A DNA stretch of 27,282 nucleotides, taken from Bacteroidota bacterium (lineage in GTDB: Bacteria; Bacteroidota; Bacteroidia; Flavobacteriales_D; JABDKJ01). The notes under the pieces are model-generated. The model saw only the letters and a list, made by a program, of their open reading frames with translations, did not search any database and was not told the origin of the DNA. Within the stretch, counting starts at the first letter, position 1; each line of letters starts with the position of its first letter. The translations under genes were made by a program, and so were the position numbers. This document shows positions 14,541 through 22,897 of this stretch, piece by piece. The DNA lies in the NCBI GenBank assembly GCA_027621335.1, contig JAQCAN010000002.1, forward strand, positions 1 to 27,282, written 5' to 3'.

Positions 14541-17183
14541 ATGGCGGAACAAGCGATCAGATTAAGTAAAGCAGCTCGAGAGGTAAACCTTGGGATAGGG
14601 CACGTAGTAGAATTCCTTGCAGGAAAGGGATTCGATGTGGAGACCAATCCCAATTCCAAACTGTCCGGTGAGATGTACGATCTCCTATTGGATGCCTTTG
14701 CGGCAGATAGGAAAATCAAGAAGGAGTCCATGGCTGCAGCGCCTATAGAACCTGTGGAGCATGAGGCTGTAGCCATCGAAACGGCCAAGAAGAAGGAAGA
14801 AGCCCGAGCGAAAGAGACTGCGAAGAGGGAAGAAGAAGCCATTCAAAAGGTGGAAGCTGAGGCGGTTAAGGCCAGCGTCAAAGAAGACGAGGTCGTCAAG
14901 CCCATCGTAGAGAAGCTGAAGGGGACCGTGGTCCTCAAGACCATCGATCTGAATGGTGAGAAAGCGAAAGCCGAGAAGAAGGCCGAGAAAGAAGCAGCCG
15001 ACAAGAAAGTCCAAGACGAACAGGAAGCGGCCAAGGCAAAGGCAAAGGAGGTCAAGGTTGAAGAACCAGTCAAGGAAGTGCCCGTAGAACCTGAGATGGT
15101 CATGGCCAAGGCTGACAAACTCAAAGGAACTACGGTCCTAGGTAAGATCAGCCTCCCAACAGAATCAGATTCCAAACGCAAGCGCAAGAGGGTCGTCAAG
15201 TCTAAAGTGGATGTGGAGAAGGCTGGCAAACAAGCCAAGCCAGCCAAATCCAAAGGCAATACCCGAACGGAGATTTCCGAAGTAGAGATCCAAAAAGAGA
15301 TCAAGGAAACACTGGCCCGACTTTCAGGACAAGGGAATAAGAACAAGTCCGCCAAGCTCAGAAGGGCTAAGCGTGACATGGTCGCCCAGCGTACTGAGGA
15401 GGAAATAGAACGTATGCGTGAAGAGGAAAAAGTCCTCAAACTCACCGAATTCGTTTCCGTCTCCGAGTTGGCCGTTATGATGGGAGTCAGCGCAACAGAG
15501 ATCATCTCCGCCTGTATGACCTTGGGTATCTTCGCCTCCATCAATCAGAGGTTGGATGCCGAGACCATCACCCTTATCGCTGAGGAGTTCGGATACACTG
15601 TGGAGTTCGTCTCTGCAGATATCCAAGAGTCCATAACAGAAGAGGAGGATGCGCCCGAAAGCCTCATCCCTCGATCACCCATTGTGACCGTCATGGGACA
15701 CGTTGACCATGGTAAGACCTCTCTCTTGGACTATGTGCGCAAAGCCAATGTCATCGCAGGAGAAGCAGGTGGCATCACCCAGCACATCGGGGCGTATCAG
15801 GTACAATTGGACAATGGAAGGAAAATCACCTTCTTGGATACTCCTGGACACGAGGCCTTCACCGCCATGCGTGCCCGAGGTGCTCAAGTGACGGATGTGG
15901 CTATCATCGTCATCGCGGCTGATGATAGTGTGATGCCTCAGACCCGTGAGGCTATCAACCATGCACAAGCGGCTAATGTGCCCATGGTATTCGCCTTCAA
16001 TAAGATCGATAAGGCAGGGGCTAATCCCGATAAGATCCGCGAAGCCCTCAGCCAGATGGATATCTTGGTAGAAGACTGGGGTGGTAAGTATCAAGCACAA
16101 GAGATTTCTGCCAAGACGGGATTGAATGTGGATGAACTCATGGAGAAGGTTCTTTTAGAGGCTGAAATCCTTGACCTCAAGGCCAATCCTAATCGAAATG
16201 CCGTTGGAACAGTCATTGAATCCATGCTCGATAAAGGTCGTGGGTATGTCTGTACGCTGCTTGTGGAAACAGGTACGCTCAAAGTAGGAGAAACTCTGGT
16301 CGCAGGGCAGTATTATGGACGCGTAAAGGCCATGTTCAATGAGCGTGGAAAGCAGGTCGATGAGGCCGGTCCGTCAGCACCAGTGACCGTATTGGGAATG
16401 TCAGGCGCACCGAATGCCGGTGACAAGTTCAATGTCATGGACGATGAACGTGAGGCCAAAAGCATCGCCAACAGACGTATGCAACTGCAACGTGAACAAG
16501 GTGTAAGGACCCAACGCCACGTGACCTTGGATGAGATCGGACGAAGAATCGCCCTTGGTGAATTCAAAGAGTTGAACATCGTACTGAAAGGGGACGTGGA
16601 TGGATCCATCGAAGCCTTGACCGATTCGCTCCAGAAACTCTCGACAGAAAAGGTCCAAGTGAGGATCATCCATAGGGCCATCGGGCAGATTTCCGAGTCA
16701 GACGTGCTTCTTGCCTCTGCTTCAGATGCCATAATCATCGGTTTCCAGGTGAGACCGTCTGCTGTGGCGCGCAAGCTGGCTGAGAAAGAGGAAGTGCAGA
16801 TCAAGCTCTACTCTGTCATCTATGACGCGATAGATGAGGTGAGAGACGCGATGGAAGGCATGTTGGCCATGCGCATCGAGGAACGTGTCGTTGGTACGGC
16901 TGAGATCCGTGACATCTTCAAGATCTCCAAAGTGGGAACCATTGCAGGTTGCTTCGTATTGGATGGAAAGATTGGTAGGAACAACAGTGTCAGGGTCATC
17001 CGTGATGGTATCGTTGTCTATACAGGTAAGCTTGGTTCATTGAAGCGATTCAAGGATGATGTGAAGGAAGTGGCCCGTGGCTATGAGTGCGGATTGAACA
17101 TCGATAAGTTCAATGACATCAAAGAAGGAGACCACGTGGAAGCCTTCGAAGAAGTGGAAGTGAAGCAGACCTTGGACGACTGA
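14541..17183 (+). CDS. infB: translation initiation factor IF-2
   Basis: This 880-residue GTPase brings initiator tRNA to the 30S subunit. It has an N-terminal IF2_N-like helix block (RLSKAAREVNLGIGHVVEFL, 7-26) and a long Lys/Glu/Ala-rich linker (about 75-290). That linker has two copies of a KLKGTxVLxxIxL motif (125-137 and 193-205). A second IF2_N domain follows (about 303-360), then the GTPase domain with GHVDHGKT (386-393), GGITQHIGAY, DTPGH (433-437) and NKID (487-490). Domains II, III and the fMet-tRNA-binding C-terminal domain (EVRDAMEGML...) follow and end in EVEVKQTLDD. All catalytic elements are intact. It is the last gene of the operon, 40 bp after nusA, followed by a clear terminator at 17211. 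Confidence 0.98.
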   Translation: MAEQAIRLSKAAREVNLGIGHVVEFLAGKGFDVETNPNSKLSGEMYDLLLDAFAADRKIKKESMAAAPIEPVEHEAVAIETAKKKEEARAKETAKREEEAIQKVEAEAVKASVKEDEVVKPIVEKLKGTVVLKTIDLNGEKAKAEKKAEKEAADKKVQDEQEAAKAKAKEVKVEEPVKEVPVEPEMVMAKADKLKGTTVLGKISLPTESDSKRKRKRVVKSKVDVEKAGKQAKPAKSKGNTRTEISEVEIQKEIKETLARLSGQGNKNKSAKLRRAKRDMVAQRTEEEIERMREEEKVLKLTEFVSVSELAVMMGVSATEIISACMTLGIFASINQRLDAETITLIAEEFGYTVEFVSADIQESITEEEDAPESLIPRSPIVTVMGHVDHGKTSLLDYVRKANVIAGEAGGITQHIGAYQVQLDNGRKITFLDTPGHEAFTAMRARGAQVTDVAIIVIAADDSVMPQTREAINHAQAANVPMVFAFNKIDKAGANPDKIREALSQMDILVEDWGGKYQAQEISAKTGLNVDELMEKVLLEAEILDLKANPNRNAVGTVIESMLDKGRGYVCTLLVETGTLKVGETLVAGQYYGRVKAMFNERGKQVDEAGPSAPVTVLGMSGAPNAGDKFNVMDDEREAKSIANRRMQLQREQGVRTQRHVTLDEIGRRIALGEFKELNIVLKGDVDGSIEALTDSLQKLSTEKVQVRIIHRAIGQISESDVLLASASDAIIIGFQVRPSAVARKLAEKEEVQIKLYSVIYDAIDEVRDAMEGMLAMRIEERVVGTAEIRDIFKISKVGTIAGCFVLDGKIGRNNSVRVIRDGIVVYTGKLGSLKRFKDDVKEVARGYECGLNIDKFNDIKEGDHVEAFEEVEVKQTLDD

Positions 17184-17210
17184 TCGGTCTGTGAGTCACA
17201 GAGAATATCA

Positions 17211-17241
17211 AGCCCCATTCCCTTAGGAGTGGGGCTTTTTT
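17211..17241 (+). terminator. terminator of the rimP-nusA-infB operon
   Basis: The stem AGCCCCATTC/GAGTGGGGCT (17211-17220 with 17227-17236, one G-U pair) has loop CCTTAG and six T (17236-17241), starting 27 bp after the infB stop. Confidence 0.92.
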
Positions 17242-17277
17242 AGTCTAGGAGAAAGCAATTTCCCTCCTTGAGCGCTG

Positions 17278-17296
17278 TGCTGAGCTTGTCGAAGCA
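17278..17296. repeat. GAGCNNGTCGA hairpin repeat (copy c)
   Basis: The core GAGCTTGTCGA (17282-17292) is flanked by TGCT/AGCA arms. It is the third copy of the family also seen at 10874 and 10979, and it sits in the gap after the infB terminator. Confidence 0.6.
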
Positions 17297-17399
17297 GAGG
17301 GCTAGGGAGGTGTTCTCTGATAATTACCCCGGCTCACGTTGATATACAATCCCTGCGTTGCACCATGAAACGGATGTTCACCAAATGAAGCTGAAGTCC

Positions 17400-17407
17400 T
17401 ACTTTCG
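17400..17407 (+). promoter_or_regulatory. -7 box (TACTTTCG) of the glycosyltransferase pair
   Basis: TACTTTCG matches TAnnTTCG and lies 8 nt before ATG 17416, so the transcript would be leaderless or nearly so. No -33 element was found. Confidence 0.4.
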
Positions 17408-17415
17408 CCTGTATC

Positions 17416-18171
17416 ATGCGTCCCACCGTCACTGCCATCATCCCCACCTTCAATGAGGCCCATCACATCACTGAGGCCATCGCCTCTGTGGCTTGGTGTG
17501 ATGAGGTGGTCGTAGTGGATAGCTTCAGCACGGATGCCACTCCTGAACTCGTGGAACGCAGCGGAGCTAAGCTCTTGCAGCATGAATACCGGAGTCCGGC
17601 CGAGCAGAAGAACTGGGCCATACCTCATGCCCAGTCGGAATGGATCCTCTTCCTGGATGCAGACGAACGCATCACGGAGGCACTGCACCAAGAGATGGAA
17701 ACCGTCCTTTGCGAAACCAAGCATGAGGCCTATTGGATCTACCGTAAGAACCACTTCATGGGGCAAGAGGTGAAGCACAGCGGCTGGCAAAGTGATAAGG
17801 TCATTCGGCTCTTCAAGAAAGGCTCCTGCACCTATGCCCTAGTGGCAGTGCATGAGGAAATGGTATGCCGCAGCAGCGTGGGTGTGCTCAAGGAGCGCAT
17901 GCTGCATTACACCTACAAGGACTTCGATCATTACATGGAGAAGTTCGATCGCTACACCACCTGGTCTGCCAAGGACCGTAACGGCCGAACTCCCAAAGTG
18001 ACGCTCTACCATCTGTGGGTCAAGCCAAGCTTCCGCTTCTTCAGGCATTACATCTTGAAGCTGGGCATCCTGGATGGCAAGGTGGGATTCATCATCTCAT
18101 ACCTCTCCGCGTATTCCGTCTTTCTGCGCTACCTGAAACTGGACCGCATCCGCAAAGGGGAGAATCTATGA
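17416..18171 (+). CDS. glycosyltransferase family 2 (WaaE/KdtX-like)
   Basis: This is a 251-residue GT-A fold transferase with a nucleotide-sugar-binding N-terminus (TAIIPTFNEAHHI, 6-18), an aspartate-bearing DSFSTDAT block (35-42), the EQKNWAIPHAQSEWILFLD region and a DADER metal-binding motif (81-85). The later part (YRKNHFMGQEVKHSGWQSDKVIRLF, split around residues 113-138, and WVKPSFRFFRHYILKLGILDG) matches the LPS-core beta-glucosyltransferase-like subgroup (WaaE/KdtX). A C-terminal amphipathic/hydrophobic segment (GFIISYLSAYSVFLRYL) suggests membrane association. The likely role is sugar addition during LPS core or surface glycan assembly on the cytoplasmic face. Its stop overlaps the next start (ATGA), so it is coupled to the GT4 gene. 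Donor and acceptor cannot be read from sequence. Confidence 0.9.
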   Translation: MRPTVTAIIPTFNEAHHITEAIASVAWCDEVVVVDSFSTDATPELVERSGAKLLQHEYRSPAEQKNWAIPHAQSEWILFLDADERITEALHQEMETVLCETKHEAYWIYRKNHFMGQEVKHSGWQSDKVIRLFKKGSCTYALVAVHEEMVCRSSVGVLKERMLHYTYKDFDHYMEKFDRYTTWSAKDRNGRTPKVTLYHLWVKPSFRFFRHYILKLGILDGKVGFIISYLSAYSVFLRYLKLDRIRKGENL

Positions 18172-19259
18172 AGGTACTCCATGTGAGCAGTGAAGCTTCA
18201 TGGCGAGGCGGTGAGCAACAGATGGCCTATCTCATCTCAGAGTCCATCAAAGCAGGGGTAGAGATAAGGGTCTTGTTGAGAACGGGCAGTGCCTTTGAGG
18301 ATTGGGCGAAAAAGGAGAGGGTCTCCTATGAGGCGATATCCTTTGCCTTCACCGCGCGCATTTCTGAGGCCAGGAAACTGAAGAGGCTATCAGAAGGCGT
18401 AGACCTGATCCATGTGCATAGCGGCAAGAGCCATGACCTTTTAGTAATGAGCTACCTGCTGGGGGCTAAAACCCCATCGATCTTGAGCCGCAGGGTGGAT
18501 TTTCCTCCGAAAGGGAACCTCTGGTCCCGCTATAAATACAGACATCCTTTGATCAAGAAGGTCCTCTGTGTGTCTGAGGCCATCAGGGCCATGGTCATCC
18601 CCATTCTCAAGACCCCTGAGCAAGCCATCACGGTGCATAGCGGAGTGGACCTGAGCCGCTATGAGGGGCTGGAAAGGAAAGGGGTTTTGAGGACGGAATT
18701 GGGCTTGGGAGCGCAGCAGAAACTCATCGGAATAGTGGCCGCTTTGGCCCCACATAAGGACCTGTTCACGTTCATCTCCTCATGTTCTACGCTGAAAAAG
18801 GAAGGCTTGAATGCCCGTTATGTCATCATCGGTGAAGGTGACTTGAGAAAGCAACTGGAAGCCTATGCCAATGAAATGGGACTGAAGGATGAACTCACTT
18901 TTCTAGGATTCCGCAAGGACGCCTTGACCCTGATTCCTGACCTGGATGTCTTCCTCATCACCAGCAAGACCGAAGGTCTGGGCACCAGCATCATCGATGC
19001 CATGGCCTCTGGGGTTCCAGTGGTGGCCACAGCTGCCGGAGGGATTCCTGAATTAGTGAAACATGGAGAGACGGGTATCATTTGCCCGGTGGGAAATGTG
19101 AAAGCCTTGGCCGATGGGGTCAAGCGCATGTTGTCCTCCAAAGAAGAAAGAGAAGGAATGATCAAGGGGGCCAAAGCCCACATCCAATCCTTCAGCTATC
19201 AGCACACAGCTGAAACCACACTGAAGGTCTATGAAGAAGTGCTCTCTTCAGGTCTGTAA
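18168..19259 (+). CDS. glycosyltransferase family 4 (group 1)
   Basis: This is a 363-residue GT-B transferase. It begins at ATG 18168 inside the ATGA overlap with the GT2 gene, after an AAGGGGAGA ribosome-binding-like stretch; the open frame extends upstream but that part is a shadow of the GT2 gene. The N-terminal domain starts MKVLHVSSEASWRGGEQQM, the usual acceptor-side opening with a GGEQQ glycine loop. The C-terminal domain has GIVAALAPHKDL, VIIGEGDLRKQLE and the donor-binding TEGLGTSIIDAMASGVPVVAT block. Here the usual E-x7-E is E269-x7-D277, a conservative change. It probably adds a sugar to LPS or another surface glycan after the GT2 enzyme. Its last 31 bp overlap the 3' end of the convergent ligase gene. 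Confidence 0.93.
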   Translation: MKVLHVSSEASWRGGEQQMAYLISESIKAGVEIRVLLRTGSAFEDWAKKERVSYEAISFAFTARISEARKLKRLSEGVDLIHVHSGKSHDLLVMSYLLGAKTPSILSRRVDFPPKGNLWSRYKYRHPLIKKVLCVSEAIRAMVIPILKTPEQAITVHSGVDLSRYEGLERKGVLRTELGLGAQQKLIGIVAALAPHKDLFTFISSCSTLKKEGLNARYVIIGEGDLRKQLEAYANEMGLKDELTFLGFRKDALTLIPDLDVFLITSKTEGLGTSIIDAMASGVPVVATAAGGIPELVKHGETGIICPVGNVKALADGVKRMLSSKEEREGMIKGAKAHIQSFSYQHTAETTLKVYEEVLSSGL

Positions 19260-20815
19260 ACGGCCAATACGCACAGGCCTTGATAGAAGATGAAGAAGCT
19301 GAGTCCGGCTTGGGTGTTCAAGGTGTCCTCAGCTAGATAACTGGCGCTAAGAACCAGTAGAAAGGCCACATACAACACCTCTTTCCTCAGAGAAGGAATG
19401 CGCAACGGAGAGTAATGTACATAAAGCATCCAAAGGAATCCGATGATTCCGAAGCAGGCTAAGAACGTGATGAACTGGTTATGGATAAGGTGCCAAGCGC
19501 TCGAAGCGAGTACCCCAGAACGGTCATACTCCTGATCCAGTTCCTGATGTACATTCCCGGCACCTATGCCGATCAAGGGATGCTGACTGAAGAGGGAAAG
19601 TCCAGCCTTCCAATATTCCAGTCTTCGAGTGAATGAACTCAAGCTGGGGTCATGTCCGTTGCGATAGGCATCGATCTCATAGAACAGGACATCCAAGCGT
19701 TTTCCTAAACCATTCTTGGTCGATGGTACTCCGCTGGTGACTCCTTGCTCGATTTCAAGGATCTGCTCATCACTGAGCGTCATTACACCTTCAGCATCTT
19801 TCCTTAGATCCAAGCTGGTCAGATAGCGCATCAAGGTACCGATGAGGGGTTGTCCTTTCAGGTCCTCCTCCATAGGGTCCATCGCAGAGCGCTCTGCCCA
19901 GGCGGCTTTCATCTCGTCCATGGACACATAGAGCCAGAGGCGATGTCCATTTTCGACCAAGGTGTATTCAGGCCAATGCACATAGGGATTGCCTAGGGCG
20001 GTTTGGCTTTCCAGCGTGTTGACATCCACCACTTCTCTATCGAAATAATCAGCTGCGGAGTTCGTCACCCAAGCGGTCATTCCAAAAACGGATACAAGTC
20101 CAGCGATTCCCATCCATCGCGCCAGTCCCTTTCTGCCAAGGGTATACACAGAGCCAACAAGGATAAGCAGCAGAAGAATGGCAAAGCCAGTGGCCGATTG
20201 AATGACCCAGAGGAAGAAGAGGAACCACAGACTGGCCAGCAGGACCCCTATGCGAAGGGCCGCACCTTTGTCCCATCCGAATCGCAACATCAGGACCAAA
20301 CTCATCAGAATGAGTAAAGACAGTCGGATATGATTCACGAAGAGGCTGATGTTCCTAGGTTCAGCAGCGATGAGTTCTGGACTGGCCACCACATAGGAAA
20401 GGAGCGTACTGAACAGGACAAAGCTGATATGGATCCAGGCTATGTTCTCTACCTGTTTCTTTGAAAGGGCAGGCATGCTCGCATAGATCATCGGAAGGAA
20501 GAGCAAGGGGAAGAGTGTGTTCAGCACTTTCAGGCCACTTTCTATCCCGTCTGAATACAGCAGAGAAAGGGCATATAGGGTGAACATGGAGGTGATTAGG
20601 AGGGCAGGGTGGTTGGAGGTGAAGGCTTTCCATTTCTGCTTGAAATCCTTGCGATAGAGGCCGTCAAAAAGCCAGGCACCACTTAACACCATGATAGAGA
20701 TGCTCACTATGGCGCGTCCTGTTGCCAGACCTGCCGCCATGCCCCACCACCCTAGGAAGTAGAGCCAGCGTTCATCCAGTATGCGAAGGACCAATTTCAA
20801 TGGGCCTTGGCTCAA
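19229..20815 (-). CDS. O-antigen ligase-like (Wzy_C/WaaL family) membrane protein
   Basis: This is a 528-residue polytopic membrane protein with about 10-12 hydrophobic segments and one large extracytoplasmic region (about 250-390) before the last helices. The Wzy_C region carries the expected block: RRLEYWKAGLSLFSQHPLIG with GIGAGNVHQE right after, and then HLIHNQFITFLACFGIIGF, including the periplasmic-loop histidine and arginine used by WaaL-type ligases. It is likely to ligate or polymerise a lipid-linked glycan in the periplasm. The start TTG at 20815 overlaps the S41 protease stop by 4 bp (TTGA), so it belongs to the rnpA-S41 transcript. The two glycosyltransferase genes converge on it, giving a surface glycan cluster. 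Ligase and polymerase cannot be told apart here. Confidence 0.85.
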   Translation of the reverse strand: MSQGPLKLVLRILDERWLYFLGWWGMAAGLATGRAIVSISIMVLSGAWLFDGLYRKDFKQKWKAFTSNHPALLITSMFTLYALSLLYSDGIESGLKVLNTLFPLLFLPMIYASMPALSKKQVENIAWIHISFVLFSTLLSYVVASPELIAAEPRNISLFVNHIRLSLLILMSLVLMLRFGWDKGAALRIGVLLASLWFLFFLWVIQSATGFAILLLLILVGSVYTLGRKGLARWMGIAGLVSVFGMTAWVTNSAADYFDREVVDVNTLESQTALGNPYVHWPEYTLVENGHRLWLYVSMDEMKAAWAERSAMDPMEEDLKGQPLIGTLMRYLTSLDLRKDAEGVMTLSDEQILEIEQGVTSGVPSTKNGLGKRLDVLFYEIDAYRNGHDPSLSSFTRRLEYWKAGLSLFSQHPLIGIGAGNVHQELDQEYDRSGVLASSAWHLIHNQFITFLACFGIIGFLWMLYVHYSPLRIPSLRKEVLYVAFLLVLSASYLAEDTLNTQAGLSFFIFYQGLCVLAVYRPEESTSS

Positions 20816-22473
20816 CCTTTAAGAAGACCTTCTCTGACGTCCGATTTCAAGCTTTCAATGGCTTTCTCTATGAAGGGGTCATCCTTCAGACCATGACGGG
20901 TGCGGCCATCTTGGTATTCATAGCGGGAGATGATCTCGCTCTCTAGCATGACCCTGACCTGGTCCTTGTACTTGAGGATGTCTCCTCTTACGTTGGTCTG
21001 TAGGGCCTTCTCCAAGTCATCCAGATCGGCCTTGGCCTGATCGTAATAGCGCTCTTCCTTGGTGGCCTTGATGAGCTTTTTCAGCATCTCTTGGCTATCG
21101 GTCTCATAGTCGACTTCCTTACCGTCCACCCATGCTATGAAAAAGTCGATCTCTTCGTCCGTGAGACTAAAGACCTCGGCTTTGCTCACATTGGGATGGC
21201 TGGCTTTGTATACGGTGGCATACTTGAAGAAATAATTTCCTGTGAACAAGGCTATGATGACCTCACCTAGCTCCTCATCGTCCACCACCACATCAGGACC
21301 TATGCCACGTCCATCGAAGACAGGACGTCCATTGGCTGTTCTGAATTCCTTGACCAAAGAATCTGGGACCTCTTCCACATCACCCAATTGGGACTTATGG
21401 AAGTAGTCCAATTTCTGGATGCACCTTCCACTTGGCGTGTAGTATTTGGCCACAGTCAATTTCAGTTTAGACCCATAAGCGATATCCTTGGTCTGTTGCA
21501 CCAATCCCTTCCCGAAACTCTGCTGGCCAACGATCACGGCTCTGTCTAGATCCTGAAGCGTACCTGAAACAATCTCACTGGCCGAGGCGGAACCCCCATC
21601 GATGAGGACCACCAATGGAATGGTGGTGCTCAAGGGTTCATTCAAAGCTTTATAGGTCTTATCCCACTCTTCGATATTTCCACGTGTGCTTACGATTTCG
21701 GTTCCCCTTGGAACGAAGATGTTGACGATGTTCACTGCCTCATTCAGCAGCCCTCCTCCATTGCCTCTCAGGTCGAGGACCAATTGGCTCATACCTTGCC
21801 CTTCAAGGAGCTTGTAAGCCTCTTTCACCTCCTTGCTAGCGGTCTGCGTGAAGCCATTGAGTTTGATATAGCCCGTCTTATCATCGAGCATGCCTTTGTA
21901 GGGGACATCTGGAATCTTGATCTCCTCCCGCTTGATATTATACTCTAGCACCACGCCTCCTTGTCGCTCGATCTCGAGCTTGACGGTACTACCCGGTGAG
22001 CCTTTCAAGAACTCACTCACTTCTTGCTGATCCTTGTCTTCGATGGATTTCCCATCCACCTTAACGATGCGGTCCCCTGACATTAGTCCAGCCTTCTCAG
22101 CGGGGTAGCCTTGATAGGGCTCTGAGATATAGATGCCGTCCTCCATCTCACGGATCAAGGAACCAATTCCACCATACTGTCCTGTGGTCATAAAGCGGTA
22201 GTCCTCGATGCGTGACTCTGGAATGTAGGTGGTATACGGGTCCAGTGAACTCAGCATGGCATCGATACCCGTTTTCATGAGTTCACCCGGCTGGGTGTCA
22301 TCGGCATAGTAGAGGTTGATGTTCTTGTAGAGGTCGGAGAAGATCTCCAGGTTCTTGGAGATTTCGAAGAAATCATCACCGATTCGAGCTGCTGGTCCTA
22401 TGACCGCAACAAGGGCAAAAAGGATCAACAATTTCTTCATTCTGGAGGTTCCAGTTTTCTCTGTGTTACTCAT
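20812..22473 (-). CDS. S41 family C-terminal processing peptidase (CtpA/Prc-like)
   Basis: This is a 553-residue periplasmic serine protease with an N-terminal signal/anchor segment (KKLLILFALVAVIGPAARIG, 13-32), a helical lead region with YVDD-type YYADDTQPGELM, a PDZ domain (about 90-175: GQYGGIGSLI, EPYQGYPAEKAGLMSGDRI) and the S41 core. The catalytic dyad is visible: S297 in GGSASASE (293-300), K322 in SFGKGLVQQ and Q326, with the normal 25-residue Ser-Lys spacing. It should cleave C-terminal tails of periplasmic proteins. A C-terminal helical region (about 440-550) is typical of the Bacteroidota form. The start ATG at 22473 overlaps the rnpA stop by 8 bp, an arrangement known in Flavobacteriia, and its stop overlaps the ligase start. 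Confidence 0.95.
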   Translation of the reverse strand: MSNTEKTGTSRMKKLLILFALVAVIGPAARIGDDFFEISKNLEIFSDLYKNINLYYADDTQPGELMKTGIDAMLSSLDPYTTYIPESRIEDYRFMTTGQYGGIGSLIREMEDGIYISEPYQGYPAEKAGLMSGDRIVKVDGKSIEDKDQQEVSEFLKGSPGSTVKLEIERQGGVVLEYNIKREEIKIPDVPYKGMLDDKTGYIKLNGFTQTASKEVKEAYKLLEGQGMSQLVLDLRGNGGGLLNEAVNIVNIFVPRGTEIVSTRGNIEEWDKTYKALNEPLSTTIPLVVLIDGGSASASEIVSGTLQDLDRAVIVGQQSFGKGLVQQTKDIAYGSKLKLTVAKYYTPSGRCIQKLDYFHKSQLGDVEEVPDSLVKEFRTANGRPVFDGRGIGPDVVVDDEELGEVIIALFTGNYFFKYATVYKASHPNVSKAEVFSLTDEEIDFFIAWVDGKEVDYETDSQEMLKKLIKATKEERYYDQAKADLDDLEKALQTNVRGDILKYKDQVRVMLESEIISRYEYQDGRTRHGLKDDPFIEKAIESLKSDVREGLLKG

Positions 22474-22849
22474 GGGATGAGGGGGTTGTGGAGTGTTCCT
22501 TGAAACGTTCTAAAAGTAGATTTATTTTACTCTGAAGGAGCTGGAAGTCGCTTTCCTCAGGCCCTACATGGATGAACATCAATGACAGGCCTCTGTCCGC
22601 ATAGGCTTCCGCCAATTGAGGTATCAAAGGACGGACCAACTCTCTCATCCTTCGCTTGAGTCGAATCCGCATGACTGCGGATCGATGCACCCGTGCCGGC
22701 ACGGAGAACCCGACCTTCATATCCTTCCACTCCTCATCATGGACTTCGGCCAACATATGGACGGGAAAGGCCTTGAAGCGTTGACCATGTTTCATCAGAT
22801 GGCTTATGCGCTTCCTATGTTTGAGGCTGTATATGCGTTTGATACCCAA
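22466..22849 (-). CDS. rnpA: ribonuclease P protein component
   Basis: RnpA binds the RNase P RNA and helps it cut the 5' leader from pre-tRNAs. The 127-residue protein has the family layout: an N-terminal basic/aromatic strand (KRISHLMKHGQRFKAFPVHML), a central strand MKVGFSVPARVHRSAV and the signature helix MRIRLKRRMRELVRP. In the signature the normally near-invariant Asn of the RNR motif is Ile (codon at 22664-22666, ATT instead of AAT/AAC). The C-terminal helix has DFQLLQSKINLLLERF. The start is TTG 22849, the only usual start codon after an in-frame stop. It is first in the rnpA-S41-ligase chain; rpmH is not adjacent. Confidence 0.88.
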   Translation of the reverse strand: MGIKRIYSLKHRKRISHLMKHGQRFKAFPVHMLAEVHDEEWKDMKVGFSVPARVHRSAVMRIRLKRRMRELVRPLIPQLAEAYADRGLSLMFIHVGPEESDFQLLQSKINLLLERFKEHSTTPSSHE

Positions 22850-22872
22850 GATACGTCTACTAAGGATGAGCG

Positions 22873-22880
22873 TATATTCG
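22873..22880 (+). promoter_or_regulatory. -7 box (TATATTCG) of the metzincin protease gene
   Basis: This matches TAnnTTCG and lies 17 nt before ATG 22898. It lies in the 48-bp gap between the divergent rnpA and protease genes. A weaker TAATTTAG on the - strand (22883-22890) may serve rnpA. Confidence 0.5.
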
Positions 22881-22897
22881 GACTAAATTAAGCTTAG

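Noticed and set aside
14843..15544. 233-codon open frame on the - strand opposite infB
   Set aside because: It is the Ser/Leu-rich mirror of the Lys/Glu-rich IF-2 linker, a well-known artefact.
18015..18167. upstream extension of the GT4 frame
   Set aside because: The 51 extra codons overlap the GT2 gene, are not like any GT4 N-terminus, and the ATGA start with a good ribosome-binding stretch gives MKVLHVSSE, the usual beginning.
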